This document shows positions 1-11,200 of a DNA stretch of 64,000 nt, in pieces. The notes below the pieces were generated by a model. The model was not told where the DNA came from, made no database searches, and was given only the letters and a program-made list of their open reading frames with translations. This DNA comes from Neospora caninum Liverpool (lineage: Eukaryota; Apicomplexa; Conoidasida; Eucoccidiorida; Sarcocystidae), in NCBI RefSeq assembly GCF_000208865.1, contig NC_018395.1, positions 3,568,606 to 3,632,605 on the forward strand. Reading direction: 5' to 3'. The stretch's first letter is position 1. Every line of letters begins with the position of its first letter. Position numbers and translations under genes: made by a program.

Positions 1-607
1 CTGGAGGTGTGCTTTTCTGCGCGGGTCGCCCGCAGAGCCGCAGAGTCTCACGCTTCCCGGCCTCTTGGGACAGCTGTGTGTGAGTGTGTGTGTGTCGAGG
101 GCTTGGAGGGTTTGCGGCGTGAAGGCGCGGCTTTGCGTTCCGGGCGCTGGCTGCCTCAGCTGTCCGTGCGCAGAGCCGGCGTGCAGGCGGCAGCGCTTGC
201 AGCGATCGGGCTCCGGAGCTTCGCTCGCAGGAGACCGTGGCTCTGCGTGGCGGCGAGGGTCTGACTCTCGAGGAGGCGAGACGAACTCCCGTCTGTCGCT
301 AGCCGTCGCTTTCGAATCGGGAAAGCACAGTTTTGGCCATCAGAGGGAGAACGCGAGAGTGTCTCCGTCGCCGTCGCTCCCTTCGTGTTCCCACACGTCA
401 GGGAGACCAAGCGGCGGTCGCGACGCCGCCAGGGGGCGGCTAGGAACGGAACGGCCTCTCCTGCTCTGTCTCTCGGCTTTCTTTCTCTCTCCGTTCTTTC
501 CCTCTCCTCGCTCTTCTTTTCTCCCTGTTTCTCTTTTTTTTGTCGTTCTCTGCCGTTTATGTGCGAGCTCGGTCGATGGATTCATTCTCTGTTTTGCGAT
601 TTCTCAG
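1..607. other. Unresolved left edge, probably intron or upstream exons of LTV1-like gene
   Basis: No exon can be supported here with confidence. Bases 1-75 stay open on the plus strand up to a GTGTGTGAGTG donor-like string near 76. They could be the end of an upstream exon of the LTV1-like gene that follows, but I see no family signature. Bases 440-600 are a pyrimidine-rich stretch leading into the TTTCTCAG acceptor at 607, as expected of an intron end. Confidence 0.3.
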
Positions 608-1920
608 GGCCAAAGAAGGCGCAGAGACGCCTCCGGCCTCGCGACGACGGGACCTGGAGGCGCCGAAGGCTCAGGAAAAGAGTCGGTCTTCGGCGCTGTC
701 GCCTGTGCGAGAAGAAGACGGGAAACGAGAAACTGCGGACTTCGTCGCTTTGGCAGGCGAAGCCTGGGAAGACGCATGTGTGAGTGGAGGAAAAGGGATT
801 TAGATCTCCTGGAGAGAGACGCAGTTATGAACGTCGCATGTTTGTAGGAAATCGGGTTCCTGAGGCATCCGCCTACGACGGCAGGGTGTATGTCCACAAC
901 AAAAATAAGCAGCTGTGCAGAAAATGTAACTCCGCAGTTTTGCTCTCACAGGCGACGGCGGGTTTCGCGTCGACGCAAAGGGACGACGAACCGTATTTGA
1001 CCACGGGGGACTGATGGACGGTCTTCCTGCGTTTTGGAAATCCCCGTTAATTCATTTGCAACGCGAATTTGGAACTAAATACTGTGAAAGAGTTTGAAAG
1101 CGCTTGCACAAAGAGTCAGGAGATCAAGAAAAAGAGAGACACAGAGGGAGATGCGGCACCGAGGGTAAATCGAAGAATATGACGATCGCTGTGAGGTGAG
1201 GGATGTGTAGGCATGATCCCGTTGCGGTTTGCGGCTTTGTGGAATGATACGCGTTTTGTGCCACACGAAGCTCTTGCCGTTTTCCTTCAGATTGTGACGC
1301 TTCGACCGAGAGGGGAGACGACGGAAGAACGGAAGGAGAGGAAGAAAGCAGTGAAGGAGGCACAGCGGATGGCCCGTGTGGTGAAGAAACAAAACAAACA
1401 GCTACGGAAAGTACGTGCCTACCACGCTCTCTCGTCTTGCCAGGCGGCCTCAGTCAGCACGTCCCACCCTTCGCCTTACACAGGCACAAGCGACGGGTTG
1501 CCGCGACCCGTCCGTCGCCGTCGTGCACAAAGCGATGTATATCAACACCTACATGTACGCGCATAGATGTAATGTTATATTTCGGTCTATTAATGTATGT
1601 GCATTTATATATATATATATATATATATATGCATGCGAGTATGTCTCTTTGTATACCTATTCATATGTGTGCAACTGCATTCCCCGTCCGTTTTCGCGCA
1701 CCTTGCGTGCACTGGTACATTTACGTGCATACGCGTCTATCTAGTTAAGTATATATACTTGCATATATGTATGTATATCGACGGGCAGTGAGACATGTGC
1801 GAGATGATACTGTGTGGCTGCGTTCCGTGAATGCAGGACGAAGAGAAGAAGCTGGCGGATCGGAATGCAACATCGAACGCGTATGATGTGCGAGAAGGCA
1901 TCCGATGTGTGCGGCTCTGA
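608..1920 (+). CDS. LTV1: LTV1-like 40S ribosomal subunit biogenesis factor (3' exons; 5' end unresolved)
   Basis: LTV1 helps assemble and export the small ribosomal subunit. Three or four exons are visible. The first begins after the TTTCTCAG acceptor at 607 and ends at about 777. The second begins at 952 and its donor is unclear. The third, 1291-1410 (after TTCCTTCAG, before GTACGT), encodes 40 residues including RPRGETTEERKERKKAVKEA. The last, 1837-1920, ends in TGA. The RP-x-x-E-T-x-E-E-R-K-x-R-K-x-A-x-K-E-x-x-R block followed by Lys-rich sequence is the hallmark C-terminal helix of LTV1 proteins. The last exon adds DEEKKLADRN and ends CVRL. The start codon is not identified and probably lies upstream of the window. 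The gene converges with the CID gene. The family call rests on this C-terminal block; the middle exons are less certain. Confidence 0.6.
1607..1630. repeat. (TA)n microsatellite in LTV1-like last intron
   Basis: Pure alternating TA dinucleotide of about 12 units, inside the intron between the exons at 1291-1410 and 1837-1920. Confidence 0.9.
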
Positions 1921-2569
1921 CGTCACTGTATGTTCAAACTTTCTTCACTTCTCCCCAAAAGCGCGTCCCATTAGCCACCGCTGTCTCTCGTCGAAGGCTT
2001 TGCCGCGCTCGTCTCGATCGCGAACGAGCGCTTGCCCACCTCCGGTCCAGACGGCGCTCTCTGCCGTTCTCACCCTCGGGGCTTCGCATGTCTCTGCTAG
2101 TGCTCTATCTCTGCTACTCTTGGAGACTCGGAAATTTGGTGTAACTTATTTCTCCAGTTTTCCCAAGTCAGGTTGGGCTGCATTCCGTTTGAGGAATCCG
2201 TCGACGGCTGCAGCGTGAGAGAAATTCCCTCGCTAAAATTTACTATTTTGCGCTCGCTTCAGCACTCCACCTGGGGGCAAGTTCCTTTGGCGTTTGCGAG
2301 GAGACGCAAAGCCGCCAGGAGTAACAGGCGCTGAGAGGAAATAACTACTGTTTTCCCCTTTGGATGCTGGACTGAACATGGTTGTTTCTCGCCCCAAGCG
2401 CCGCCAACCGTGTCTGTTTCTTCTCTGGAGAAACCGCCCGGGGCCGTCGCGTCTTCTTTCTTTTCGCCCTCGCGGGAAACCTACGTTTCGAACCTTGCTC
2501 AAGCAGCAAGTCAATCTGCAGGAAAATATATCTGCATCAATCTTCTTTCCCTTTTCAACTCTCTCGTCC

Positions 2570-3345
2570 TGTATATCCCTCATAATCTCCTTTTCTCTTA
2601 ATCTCTCTGTTCCTGTATATCCCTCATAATCTCCTTTTCTCTTATCTCTCTCTTGATATCGGTTTCTCTTGACCATTCTCGTGATCTCCTTTTCTCTTGA
2701 TCTCTCTCTTAACCTCCTTCTCTCTTGACCTCTCTCTTAATCTTGTTCTCTCTTCATCTCCGTCTTAATCACCTTTTCTCTTAATCTCCCTATTGATCGC
2801 CTTTTCTCTTAATCTCCCTCTTGATCGCCTTTTGTCTTAATCTCCCTCTTGATCGCCTTTTGTCTTAATCTCCCTCTTGATCGCCTTTTCCCTTAGTCGC
2901 CCTCTTGATCTCTTTCTCTATTAATCGGCCTCTTGATCTTTTTTTCTCTTAATCTCTCTCTTGATATCGGTTTCTCTTGACCCTTCTCGTGATCTCCCTT
3001 TCTCTTGATCTCTCTCTTAACCTCCTTCTCTCTTGACCTCTCTCTTAATCTCCGTCTTGATCGCCTTTTCTCTTGACCTCTTTCTTAATCTCGTTCTCTC
3101 TTAATCTGCCTGTTGATCTTTTTTTCTCTCAGTCTCTCTCTTTATCTTTCTTTCTCTTGACCTCTCGCTTAATCTCCTTTTCTCTTAATATCCCTCTTCA
3201 TCTCTTTTTCTCTTAATCTTTCTCTTGACCTCCTCTTCTCTTAGTCTCTCTCTTTATCTTCCTCCCTCTTGACGTCTCTCTTAATGTCCTTTTCTCTTGG
3301 TGTGTCTCTTGATCTCCCTTTCTCTTAATGTGTGCGTCTGTATCT
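2570..3345. repeat. CT-rich degenerate minisatellite
   Basis: About 775 bases of imperfect tandem units on the theme CTCTTAATCTCCxTCTTGATC. Units are roughly 20-27 bases with alternating TTAAT and TTGAT cores. A higher-order copy is visible: the block near 2645-2760 (gatatcggtttctcttgac) reappears near 2960-3060. The plus strand is almost free of G outside the TTGATC cores, so strand asymmetry is extreme. It lies in the convergent spacer between two genes. Confidence 0.85.
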
Positions 3346-3647
3346 AAACCGCTCGTTGTACGGCTCCTCGTTATCTTCAAATGAGAACCGTTTGGAGGTG
3401 GGGCTATTCGGGTTTCGTTGTCGAGTGCGGAGCGAAAATATGGGAGACCGCGAGACACATGCTCGCATCGCACATTTCCCATAGGACACGGATAGACTTG
3501 GAAAAGAATTAACGTTTCTTCATTCCCTTCGAGCGGCGAGAGAACAGACCGCTCCGTATCGATGAATGTCTTATGCCACGCTTCGCGGAGTTGCTTTGCA
3601 TGCCCAAAAAACACCAAAACGATTCACACCATCCACCCTACCGCACA

Positions 3648-3649
<2 letters not shown>

Positions 3650-3682
<33 letters not shown>

Positions 3683-3906
3683 TTGTAAATACACACTTGC
3701 ACAGCAAATGCATGCGAACTATACATATATATGTATATATATATATATATACGTAAGTGCTTCAGCACCGCCCCCACATATTGAACTAGTCCATATGGGC
3801 ACACAACCAGATATCCGAGTTGATCACAGGAGACAAAATGAGGCCCAAAAGCGCGCAAAGCCTTCACCTCGAGTAGCCGGCATAGTGAGAAGTCCTTCTC
3901 TCTCTA

Positions 3907-3942
<36 letters not shown>

Positions 3943-3943
3943 G
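3650..3943. repeat. Cluster of three (TA)n microsatellites
   Basis: TA tracts of about 30, 28 and 24 bases at 3650-3680, 3724-3751 and 3920-3943. The last is preceded by a (TC)n tract at 3896-3920. Confidence 0.85.
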
Positions 3944-4299
3944 ATATATTGGGTACGTATCTCATGTATCTCCACATCTGTATGTGCGCCTCGAAACATT
4001 AATATATAAATCGATATTTCAGTGTAGAATCTTGTGTCAGAAACGAGGGGGAAGACGTTATTCTCGACCCTGTCGCGGACGAATGTTTTTGTCTCCTCCC
4101 CTCTCTTTCCGTTTTCGTTCCACGTCCAAAAAGTCCTTCGTTTTCTCGCCGGTGTAGCTTCGTCCACCTCGTCGCCTGAGACCCCCTCCCGCCCGCCGCG
4201 CGCACGCTGTCACGTTCTCAAACTGTCGGCGTTCTTGCCTCTTCCAGTTCCCTTTTTTTCCGTTGTCTCACTCCTTTGCTTCGGGAACTTCCACACGCG

Positions 4300-5620
4300 C
4301 TACATCGCCTCGCTGGCCCTCCCCGCGTCCGCCTCTGGATCCACAGATTCGCTTCCTTTCTCTGCGCGCCCAGCCGAGAGAGCACACGCATCTGCCTGCG
4401 AACCCGCGGACGGCTCTCTAGACACCCCAGCCGCGGAAGAAAGAGAAGACGGAGGGGTGGAAAAGGACGAAGAGGCGTCCTGCGTGAGGACAGGTTTGGA
4501 CGCTTGCTGTCGACGCGTAGCGATATGCAGAGCTCGATCAAGAACTGTTTTCACTTCTCTGCAACGCACATGGCGGGCGAGAACTTCTTCCATTCTCCCT
4601 TCCACCATCTCCGCAAGGTTCACGAGACGCTCCTGAAAGGCATCAGTTTAACAACACGAAACAAAGTTCGAGAGGACGGGGAAAAGCAGCAACTCCCTCT
4701 CGCGTTCTGCGCCTTACCATGCATCCCAGTCTATCTCGCTCGCTTCTCTCTATGTCCCACTACAGACCTCCGCACCTGTACCTACTTATCTCGCCACCCC
4801 TCTCGCCACATCTTTACCTCTATCTCGTTAAATCTATCGCTGAATCTGCCTTCCTACCCCTCCATCTCTATCCGTTCAACTCTGTATCTCTCTGCAGTTA
4901 CACTCCCCGCGCTCTCTCCTTGCCTATCGCCCTCGCTACCTCTCTGTCGCAGTCGATCTATCCGTCGAGTTACACCCCGCTTGCTCTCTGACCGTCGCCG
5001 ATTCTGCATATGCTTATATATATAGACGGTCGGGATCTGCAGCGTTCAGCGCTTACCTGGAGCGCGATTCTTTGATTCCATTCGAGTTCCATGAGGAGTT
5101 TCACCTTCGCTTGTGTCGCCTTTATCTGTGTTTTGAGTCGCCTTTGCGCGGCTTCGTCCGTCTCTCGATCGCCGGCGAGCCCCGCGAATTCCGCCGTCTC
5201 GTCCTCGGGCAGCACTCCGCACTTTGCGAACTTGACGCGCTTCTGACGCTGCTGATCCTCCAAGAGTTTTTGCTGGCGACTGAGCTGCGCGAGGTGATGT
5301 TCCTGTTTTTGCCTGAGCAGACGCCAAGCGCAGACGACCGCACGGAAAACGCACCAGCGTGCAGGGCGAAACACACTCCGCGGAAGCACCAGAGAAACGG
5401 CCGCTCCGCCTTAGATTGCTACCGCACGGGAAGGAAATAACGTCTCTGTCGTGCGCGTACTCGAATACGCTTCAGATGCGATCCATGGTAAACGCATGGA
5501 TGCAAAGCGCAAACCATAATCCATCTCTCACTTGGAAATGCATGGTAGTACCATGAAGGGCCGTTTTCCTCGGCACCGCTGCACACGCCCTGAAAACCGA
5601 CTCCCACGCGCGACGCCGCC

Positions 5621-5651
<31 letters not shown>

Positions 5652-6755
5652 GTACCGACGCTACACCGCAAAGACTGACGACACAGCTAATGGCTTTTGG
5701 GTTTCCAGCTGCCACAACGTGCATGGCTAGTTTTGCTGGGTCGAAGCCTCCTCGTACCTCGCGAGGTCTTTGTCGGCAACGGTGGACTGAATGGACAGAA
5801 CCGCGTGGAGGATCTCCTTGAGCGTCTCTCTGAACGTCGTCTCGCCCGGTTCCTCAGCGAAGAGCCGGTCCACGTGCTCGGCCACCGGCTCGTCGTTCTT
5901 GGAAGGATACTGCAAACTGAAAGTGTCGATAACGGCAGGCAGAGACGCGAGCGCCGAGGGAAACGAAGAAGACGGGACAGACGAAGGCGGGGCGGGGAGA
6001 CACGTGGAGGCGGCTTTGGCGTCTGTGGGGAGAAAAGGCGGCTGCGGCTGCAACATCTCCGGGTCAACTGCTGGGAGGGCGATGGTCGATTCGCCGCGCA
6101 AGAGAGCGAGGAACGCGGCGCAGATGGCATCTCCGCTCTCGTTGTTTCCGAAGACTCTCCGAACTTTCAAGATCTTGAACACGCGCGCACTCGCGTCGAG
6201 ATTGCTCGCGGGGCGCCGCGACGCCTGGACGCAGAAGGCGCGGAGTGGATCGAGGGCGAGTTGCAGGATGCAGGGACATCTGCGACTGACGCACTTTTGC
6301 AGCGCGTCGTTCAAGACGTAGAGGAGGAACAGGCGCTTCTCGCTGTCTCCCTGGAAACTGAGTGCTTCCCGCCACGCAGCAAACAGGTGGTGAACGACGG
6401 GGGAGTTCCCACGAGACAGGAGCGCGTCACTCGCGGCCACGATGCTCTCCATGGAGCCTGTGAGCGACTCGAGAGACAGCCGAAAATGCGACAGCAGACG
6501 CCGGTCCTCCTCAGACAGCGCCTCCACAGACACAGACGCAGGCAAAAGAGACAGATGTGCAGAAGAGAGCGAAGAAGCGGGGGGGGAAGAGAGAGAAGAA
6601 GCGGGGGGGGAAGAGAGAGAAGAAGCGAGGGGGGAAGAGAGCGAAGAAGCGGGGGGGGAAGAGAGAGAAGAAGAGGGGGGAGAAGAAGGGACACGCCCGC
6701 TCTCTTCCGAGAGGCGGGCATCGGGAGGAGACGTCGACAGGTTTCCGGCAAACAT
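4300..6755 (-). CDS. CID (RPR) domain RNA polymerase II CTD-binding protein, Rtt103/RPRD-like
   Basis: Three exons read on the minus strand: 6755-5758, 5312-5057 and 4632-4300 (528 aa). Donors GTACGAG and GTAAGC, acceptors CTGCTCAG and CCTTTCAG, and splice phases all agree. Residues 1-65 are Ser/Pro-rich with 8-residue repeats. Residues about 70-230 form a helical CID: HHLFAAWREAL, then RLFLLYVLNDALQK, then the ARVFKILKVRRVFG helix, the signature of CTD-binding RPR domains. The second and third exons encode a long charged coiled coil (RLKTQIKATQAKVKLLMELE). CID-plus-coiled-coil is the architecture of Rtt103, RPRD1 and CREPT, which bind phosphorylated Pol II CTD in transcription termination. 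The start at MFAGNL was chosen because upstream sequence is pyrimidine-rich and looks untranslated. It shares a 1.4-kb divergent upstream region with RPC2. Confidence 0.8.
6563..6690 (-). repeat. 24-bp coding minisatellite in CID gene
   Basis: About five tandem copies of a 24-base unit encoding the octapeptide SLSSPPAS, with one SPLAS variant. Each unit carries a run of up to eight G on the plus strand (C in the coding strand), a likely slippage site inside coding sequence. Confidence 0.85.
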
Positions 6756-8202
6756 TTTGGACGACCAGGACGAGGATTTGGGCAGAACTTCGGGAAAAAG
6801 AAGAAAGTTAGAGCAGAAAGAAGGGAGGCGTGGGAGGCGAAGGAGCGAGGTGAAGCCAAGGAAGAAAGGAAGGCGAGGAAGAAAAAAGGAGAGGAAGAGG
6901 CAGGGTATAGCCGCGTAGGTGAAGGCTCTTTGAGTTCCTTCTCTTGTCAAGTGGAAGGGGAGAAAGCGGTGTGGATGAGAAGAAAGGAAGCAAGGCAATG
7001 ATTAACAAAAGAGAACAAAGGAGAGAATCGCGGCGACAGAGAAGGCGCGAAAAACCGCAAGAGGCCAAGGTCTCAGGTGTGCAAGAGAAAGGGACATGCC
7101 GTCGCCTATCGGTGTCGTCTCTACATCCGAGGAGAGACAGAGAGGCACAGAAGACTCCGAAGATGTGGAACGTTCCTGTGAATGAGAGAGAGGAAAAGCG
7201 ACTCTTTTCGTCGTGTCCTGCATGCCTGTTTTGCTGCGCGGCTTTACGACAGCTGTAGAGAAGGAGCGAGACCCAACCGCGCTTCGCTCGCCGCTATCGA
7301 AAGTGCGCTCGGCGAGAGCGCAGAACGCCACAGCGCGAGAGCAGAAAGAAGGAAGAGAATGCCGGACAGCAACTGAGAGGCGAGACAGAGGAGAAAGGCG
7401 AAGGAAGAGAACAGAAAGGATCGACTAGAGAGCGAAGAAAAGACCCGACAGGGAGACAGCACAAGCCGAGTCAGGGCGCTTGACGCCACAGTGGGGAACG
7501 CGCGGAAATGCCCCCACGATATTTGAGATTGCATTTCCCGTTCTTTTCCTCTTGACCCGCTGCAGGGTTGTTTCCCCGATTTTGCCTTTTCAAGTTTAAG
7601 ATCTGCGGCTCCTTTCCGCTCTCTGCTTTCTTTTTCGCGCAGCGCGTGTGCCTCCTCACGCGCGGCTTCTTCGCCTGTTTTGGGGGGGAAAACTTTGAAA
7701 GCGCGTGGCGCGCGTCAACCGAGCTGTCTGCCCGAACGGGGCTGCAGGAAGAGAAGGGAGAGAAAACGAGAAAAATAGTGAAAAAGATCCTGTCGAGATC
7801 CGTTCTTTGGGCGACTCGATCGCCGCTTCGGCTCACCGCCTCAGGGGGCCTTCTCTCTTGCGAGGGAGAGTCGCATTGGCTTCTCCTCTCTCCCCAGTTT
7901 TCTTTCTTTCGCATGCACGACTTTCGAAAATATCGCCAACTTTGACTCGCCTCCCGCCTGTCCGTTTGTCCACTCCTGTCCGTCTCTTCGCGCAGGTTGT
8001 TTGCTCCTCCTGCCGTCTTTGCGGTTGCCGAGATGCATATCCTCGCTCATGCAGCCATCGGCGCCAGCGTGTGAGGGAGCGGACTCGCGTTCTCGCGGTC
8101 ATTCCTGCGGCGAAGCGGTCAGGGAGTGGCGGTCCGGACACGCATCTGCGCGCTCCTTTCTGTCCCCGATGGTAGCCCCACGCTTCGACTCAGCTCGTCG
8201 AG
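6756..8202. promoter_or_regulatory. Shared divergent upstream region of CID gene and RPC2
   Basis: The two start codons point away from each other across about 1.45 kb, so both promoters and 5' UTRs must lie here. The half next to the CID gene is purine-rich on the plus strand and the half next to RPC2 is pyrimidine-rich, as for transcribed leaders. No specific box is convincing. No exon is seen. Confidence 0.5.
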
Positions 8203-11200
8203 ATGACTGGGCGGAAGAGGCCTCCCCAGGCGCCTCCCGCCTCTTCGCTGTCTCCTTCCTGTCCTAACTCCGCGCTTGGCGCCGAGCTGGATCCTCTCTC
8301 TGCTTTATCTCCTCAGCTCAGCGTCTTGAAACCGTCGGATCATGCGACTGTCGCCGCAAAAACCGATGGAAAACGCCGGCCCTCCGCTCCGTCCACCTCG
8401 TCGTCCGCGACGAGGCTCAGGTTTCCCTACGGCGCGAGCATTCCGCTAGACAGAAAAATCCCCTACACATGTCCTCCTGCCGGCCGATCTTCAAACTTCC
8501 TGTCTCCGTCTTCTTCTTCGTCTCCTTCTTCTTCGTCTCCTTCTTCGTCTCCGCCTTCTTCTTCGTCTCCTCCGCCTGCTTCTTCGTCTCCGCCGTCTTC
8601 TTCGTCTCCTCCGCCTTCTTCTGCTCCTTCGTCTTTCGCGAAAGGCGAGCGCGGAGGGGGGTATGAGCCGCGCGTGAAGAAGACCGTGCGCTTCGACGAG
8701 GCGTTGCCGAGGAAAGGCGACCCGTGTTTGGGGGAGGACAGCGCGAAGCCTGTCTGTACAGTCCCGGACAAGTGGCGGTTGCTGCCGGCCTTTTTCGCGG
8801 CGAAGGGCCTTGTGCACCAGCACATTGAATCGTACAACTTCTTTGTAACCACAGAGCTGCAAAACATCCTGCGCGCGCCGTCGAACCGCCTCGTGAAGAG
8901 CGATATCGACCCCTCCTTCTTCATCGAGTTCCTCAACATCTCAGTGGGAACGCCCCGGTACGAAGAAGGCATGATTTTGCAGCGTCTCACCCCACGGATC
9001 TGTCGAACGCGCGAAATCACCTACGCCGCACCCGTCTTTGTCGACGCCGAGTACAGCAAAGGCGACGAAATCATCCGCAGGAAAAACGTAGAAATCGGAT
9101 CCATACCCGTCATGCTCCGCAGCCAAGTCTGCGTCCTCCACGGAAAAGACCCCGCGGCCATCCAGAAGCTCGGCGAGTGTCCTTTCGATCCTGGCGGGTA
9201 CTTCATCGTCAAAGGGACCGAAAAGGTAAACGAAAACAGACTCAAAGCTGCCACCAGGCCTCTCCAAACCCTCTCGCGAACGTGCACCACGCCACACACC
9301 GTTCAGCCCCAGCTTACAAATAAATATCTGTCTGGGCACATGCTAATATATACACACATGTATACGTATACATGTATGTATGTATGTATGTATGTATGTA
9401 TGTATGTATGTATGTATGTATGTATGTATGTATGTATGTATCTCTATGTATGTATCTGTATGTATGTATCTGTATGTATGTATCTGTATGTATGCATATA
9501 TATACATATATATACATATATAGATGTATGCTTACAGAGTGCGGTGTCGGTGAGGTTCAGCACCGCTGTCTTCGCGCCCGACTAGACTCATGTAACATCT
9601 GGAGGCATGTGTTGTACTTCTCTGTGCTGGAGCATATCTTTCCGTATGTGTTTTGAGATGGATGTGGGCAACACTGGTATGGAGCTGGAGAGAGTGATGA
9701 CTCGTTCTCCTGCGAACGTTATTCAGAAGACATCCAAACTGTATTTTCTGTGCCTGCTGTTTCCTGCTCCTTCTCTGCAGGTGTTGCTTATGCAGGAACA
9801 GCTTTCAAAGAACAGAATTATCGTGGAGGTAAGGCGCCGATGCCCATTTTCAGTTTTTTGTCATGATCACGTATGCATCTTCCGGGTCTCCCGATGCGTT
9901 CTCCGACGCCAGAGTTGCATACACATGTGCACGAGTACACCTGTGTAGACGTGCGTTTTCGAAGGCAACACTGCGCTGCGTTCGCCAGTGCATGTGTCGG
10001 CGATTTTGGCTTTCAGTCTGTAGACTTGCGTCAGTTGATTTCCGTCTCTTCACTTTTCTTGCTTTTTTGAAGAAGACTTTCCCTCTCGCCTCAGGCAGTG
10101 TATTTCCATTTGCGTGCACATTCTCACCGACCTCTGTCTGTCTGTCAGCATCATACCCCATTCACGACATAGGAATGCCTGTTTGGCCGTATTCACTTGC
10201 TCAGATCCATATACATATATATATATATATATATAACTATAAGTAAAACGGGGATCGACGGGTGCTGGCCAGTTGTGTCGAGGCGTATTGCTGCTGTCTT
10301 GTCGGTCTTTTGTCCCTAGGTTGTCTGCATGTGTTCGCGCGAAACGTCGCGCTACAGCTCTCGCTTTCTCTTTCTGTCCTTTTGCAGACGGACATGAAGC
10401 ACAACGTGTGTGCGACAGTCACGTCGGCGACGGCGGAGTCGAAGTCTCGGACGGCTGTGGTGTTGAAGAACAACAAGTTGTATCTCCGGCACAATTCGTT
10501 TTTGGACGATCTGCCTGCGTGCATTGTGCTTCGGGCAATGGGGACGGAGACGGATCAGGAGATTATGCAGATGATTGGCGCGGGTGCGTCGCTGTCGGAC
10601 GTGACGGGGAACACGGCGCAGGAGGCGGTGTCTTTGTCGCTACAAGACTGCCACACGGAGAACGTGCTGACGCAGTACCAGGCGCTTCTCTGGGTCGGTT
10701 CGCGCATTCGGCCCAAGATGCAGGCGAAAGGCTTCTTCACGCCTGTGTCTCGTGGACCTCTCCTCTCGGAGCGGAGCGGCGGCGGATCTCGGAGCGCCAA
10801 GTCGGTGATCGACGAGGCCGTCGACGTCCTCCACCGCGTGGTGTTGTCGCACATTGAGACGACGGGGAACGACTTTCGCGCCAAGTCGCGCTTCCTCTGT
10901 CTGATGATTCGACGCGTCCTCGACGCCGCGAACGATCCGTCCCTGATGGACGACAAGGACTACTACGGGAACAAGCGCCTGGAGCTGGCCGGTCAGCTTC
11001 TGTCTCTGCTCTTTGAGGACTTGTTCAAGCGTTTTTGCACGCACGTCAAGAAGCAAGCGGACTACGCGCTCAGCCGGTACCACCAGGCGCGCGGCGGGGC
11101 TGCTGGCGGCGGGTCGCGGCTGAAGGACGAAGTGCCGTACCCGGACTGTTTCCGGAACCTGCCGACGGACATCATTACGCGGGGCATGCAGACGGCGCTG

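Larger units (their letters stand above)
1921..4299. other. Convergent spacer between LTV1-like and CID genes
   Basis: Two stop codons face each other across about 2.4 kb. Apart from the CT-rich minisatellite and TA tracts listed separately, I see no exon with family similarity or good splice signals. Short open frames here are mostly translations of TA and CT repeats. Confidence 0.6.

Noticed and set aside
65..847. 260-codon plus-strand open frame at the left edge
   Set aside because: Crosses the likely acceptor at 607 and the donor at 778 in a different frame from the LTV1-like exon; composition is that of intron and repeat sequence.
8463..9020. Antisense open frame and Arg-only frame opposite RPC2 exon 1
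   Set aside because: Produced by the TCTTCG repeat and conserved sense coding sequence; no independent start or splice support.
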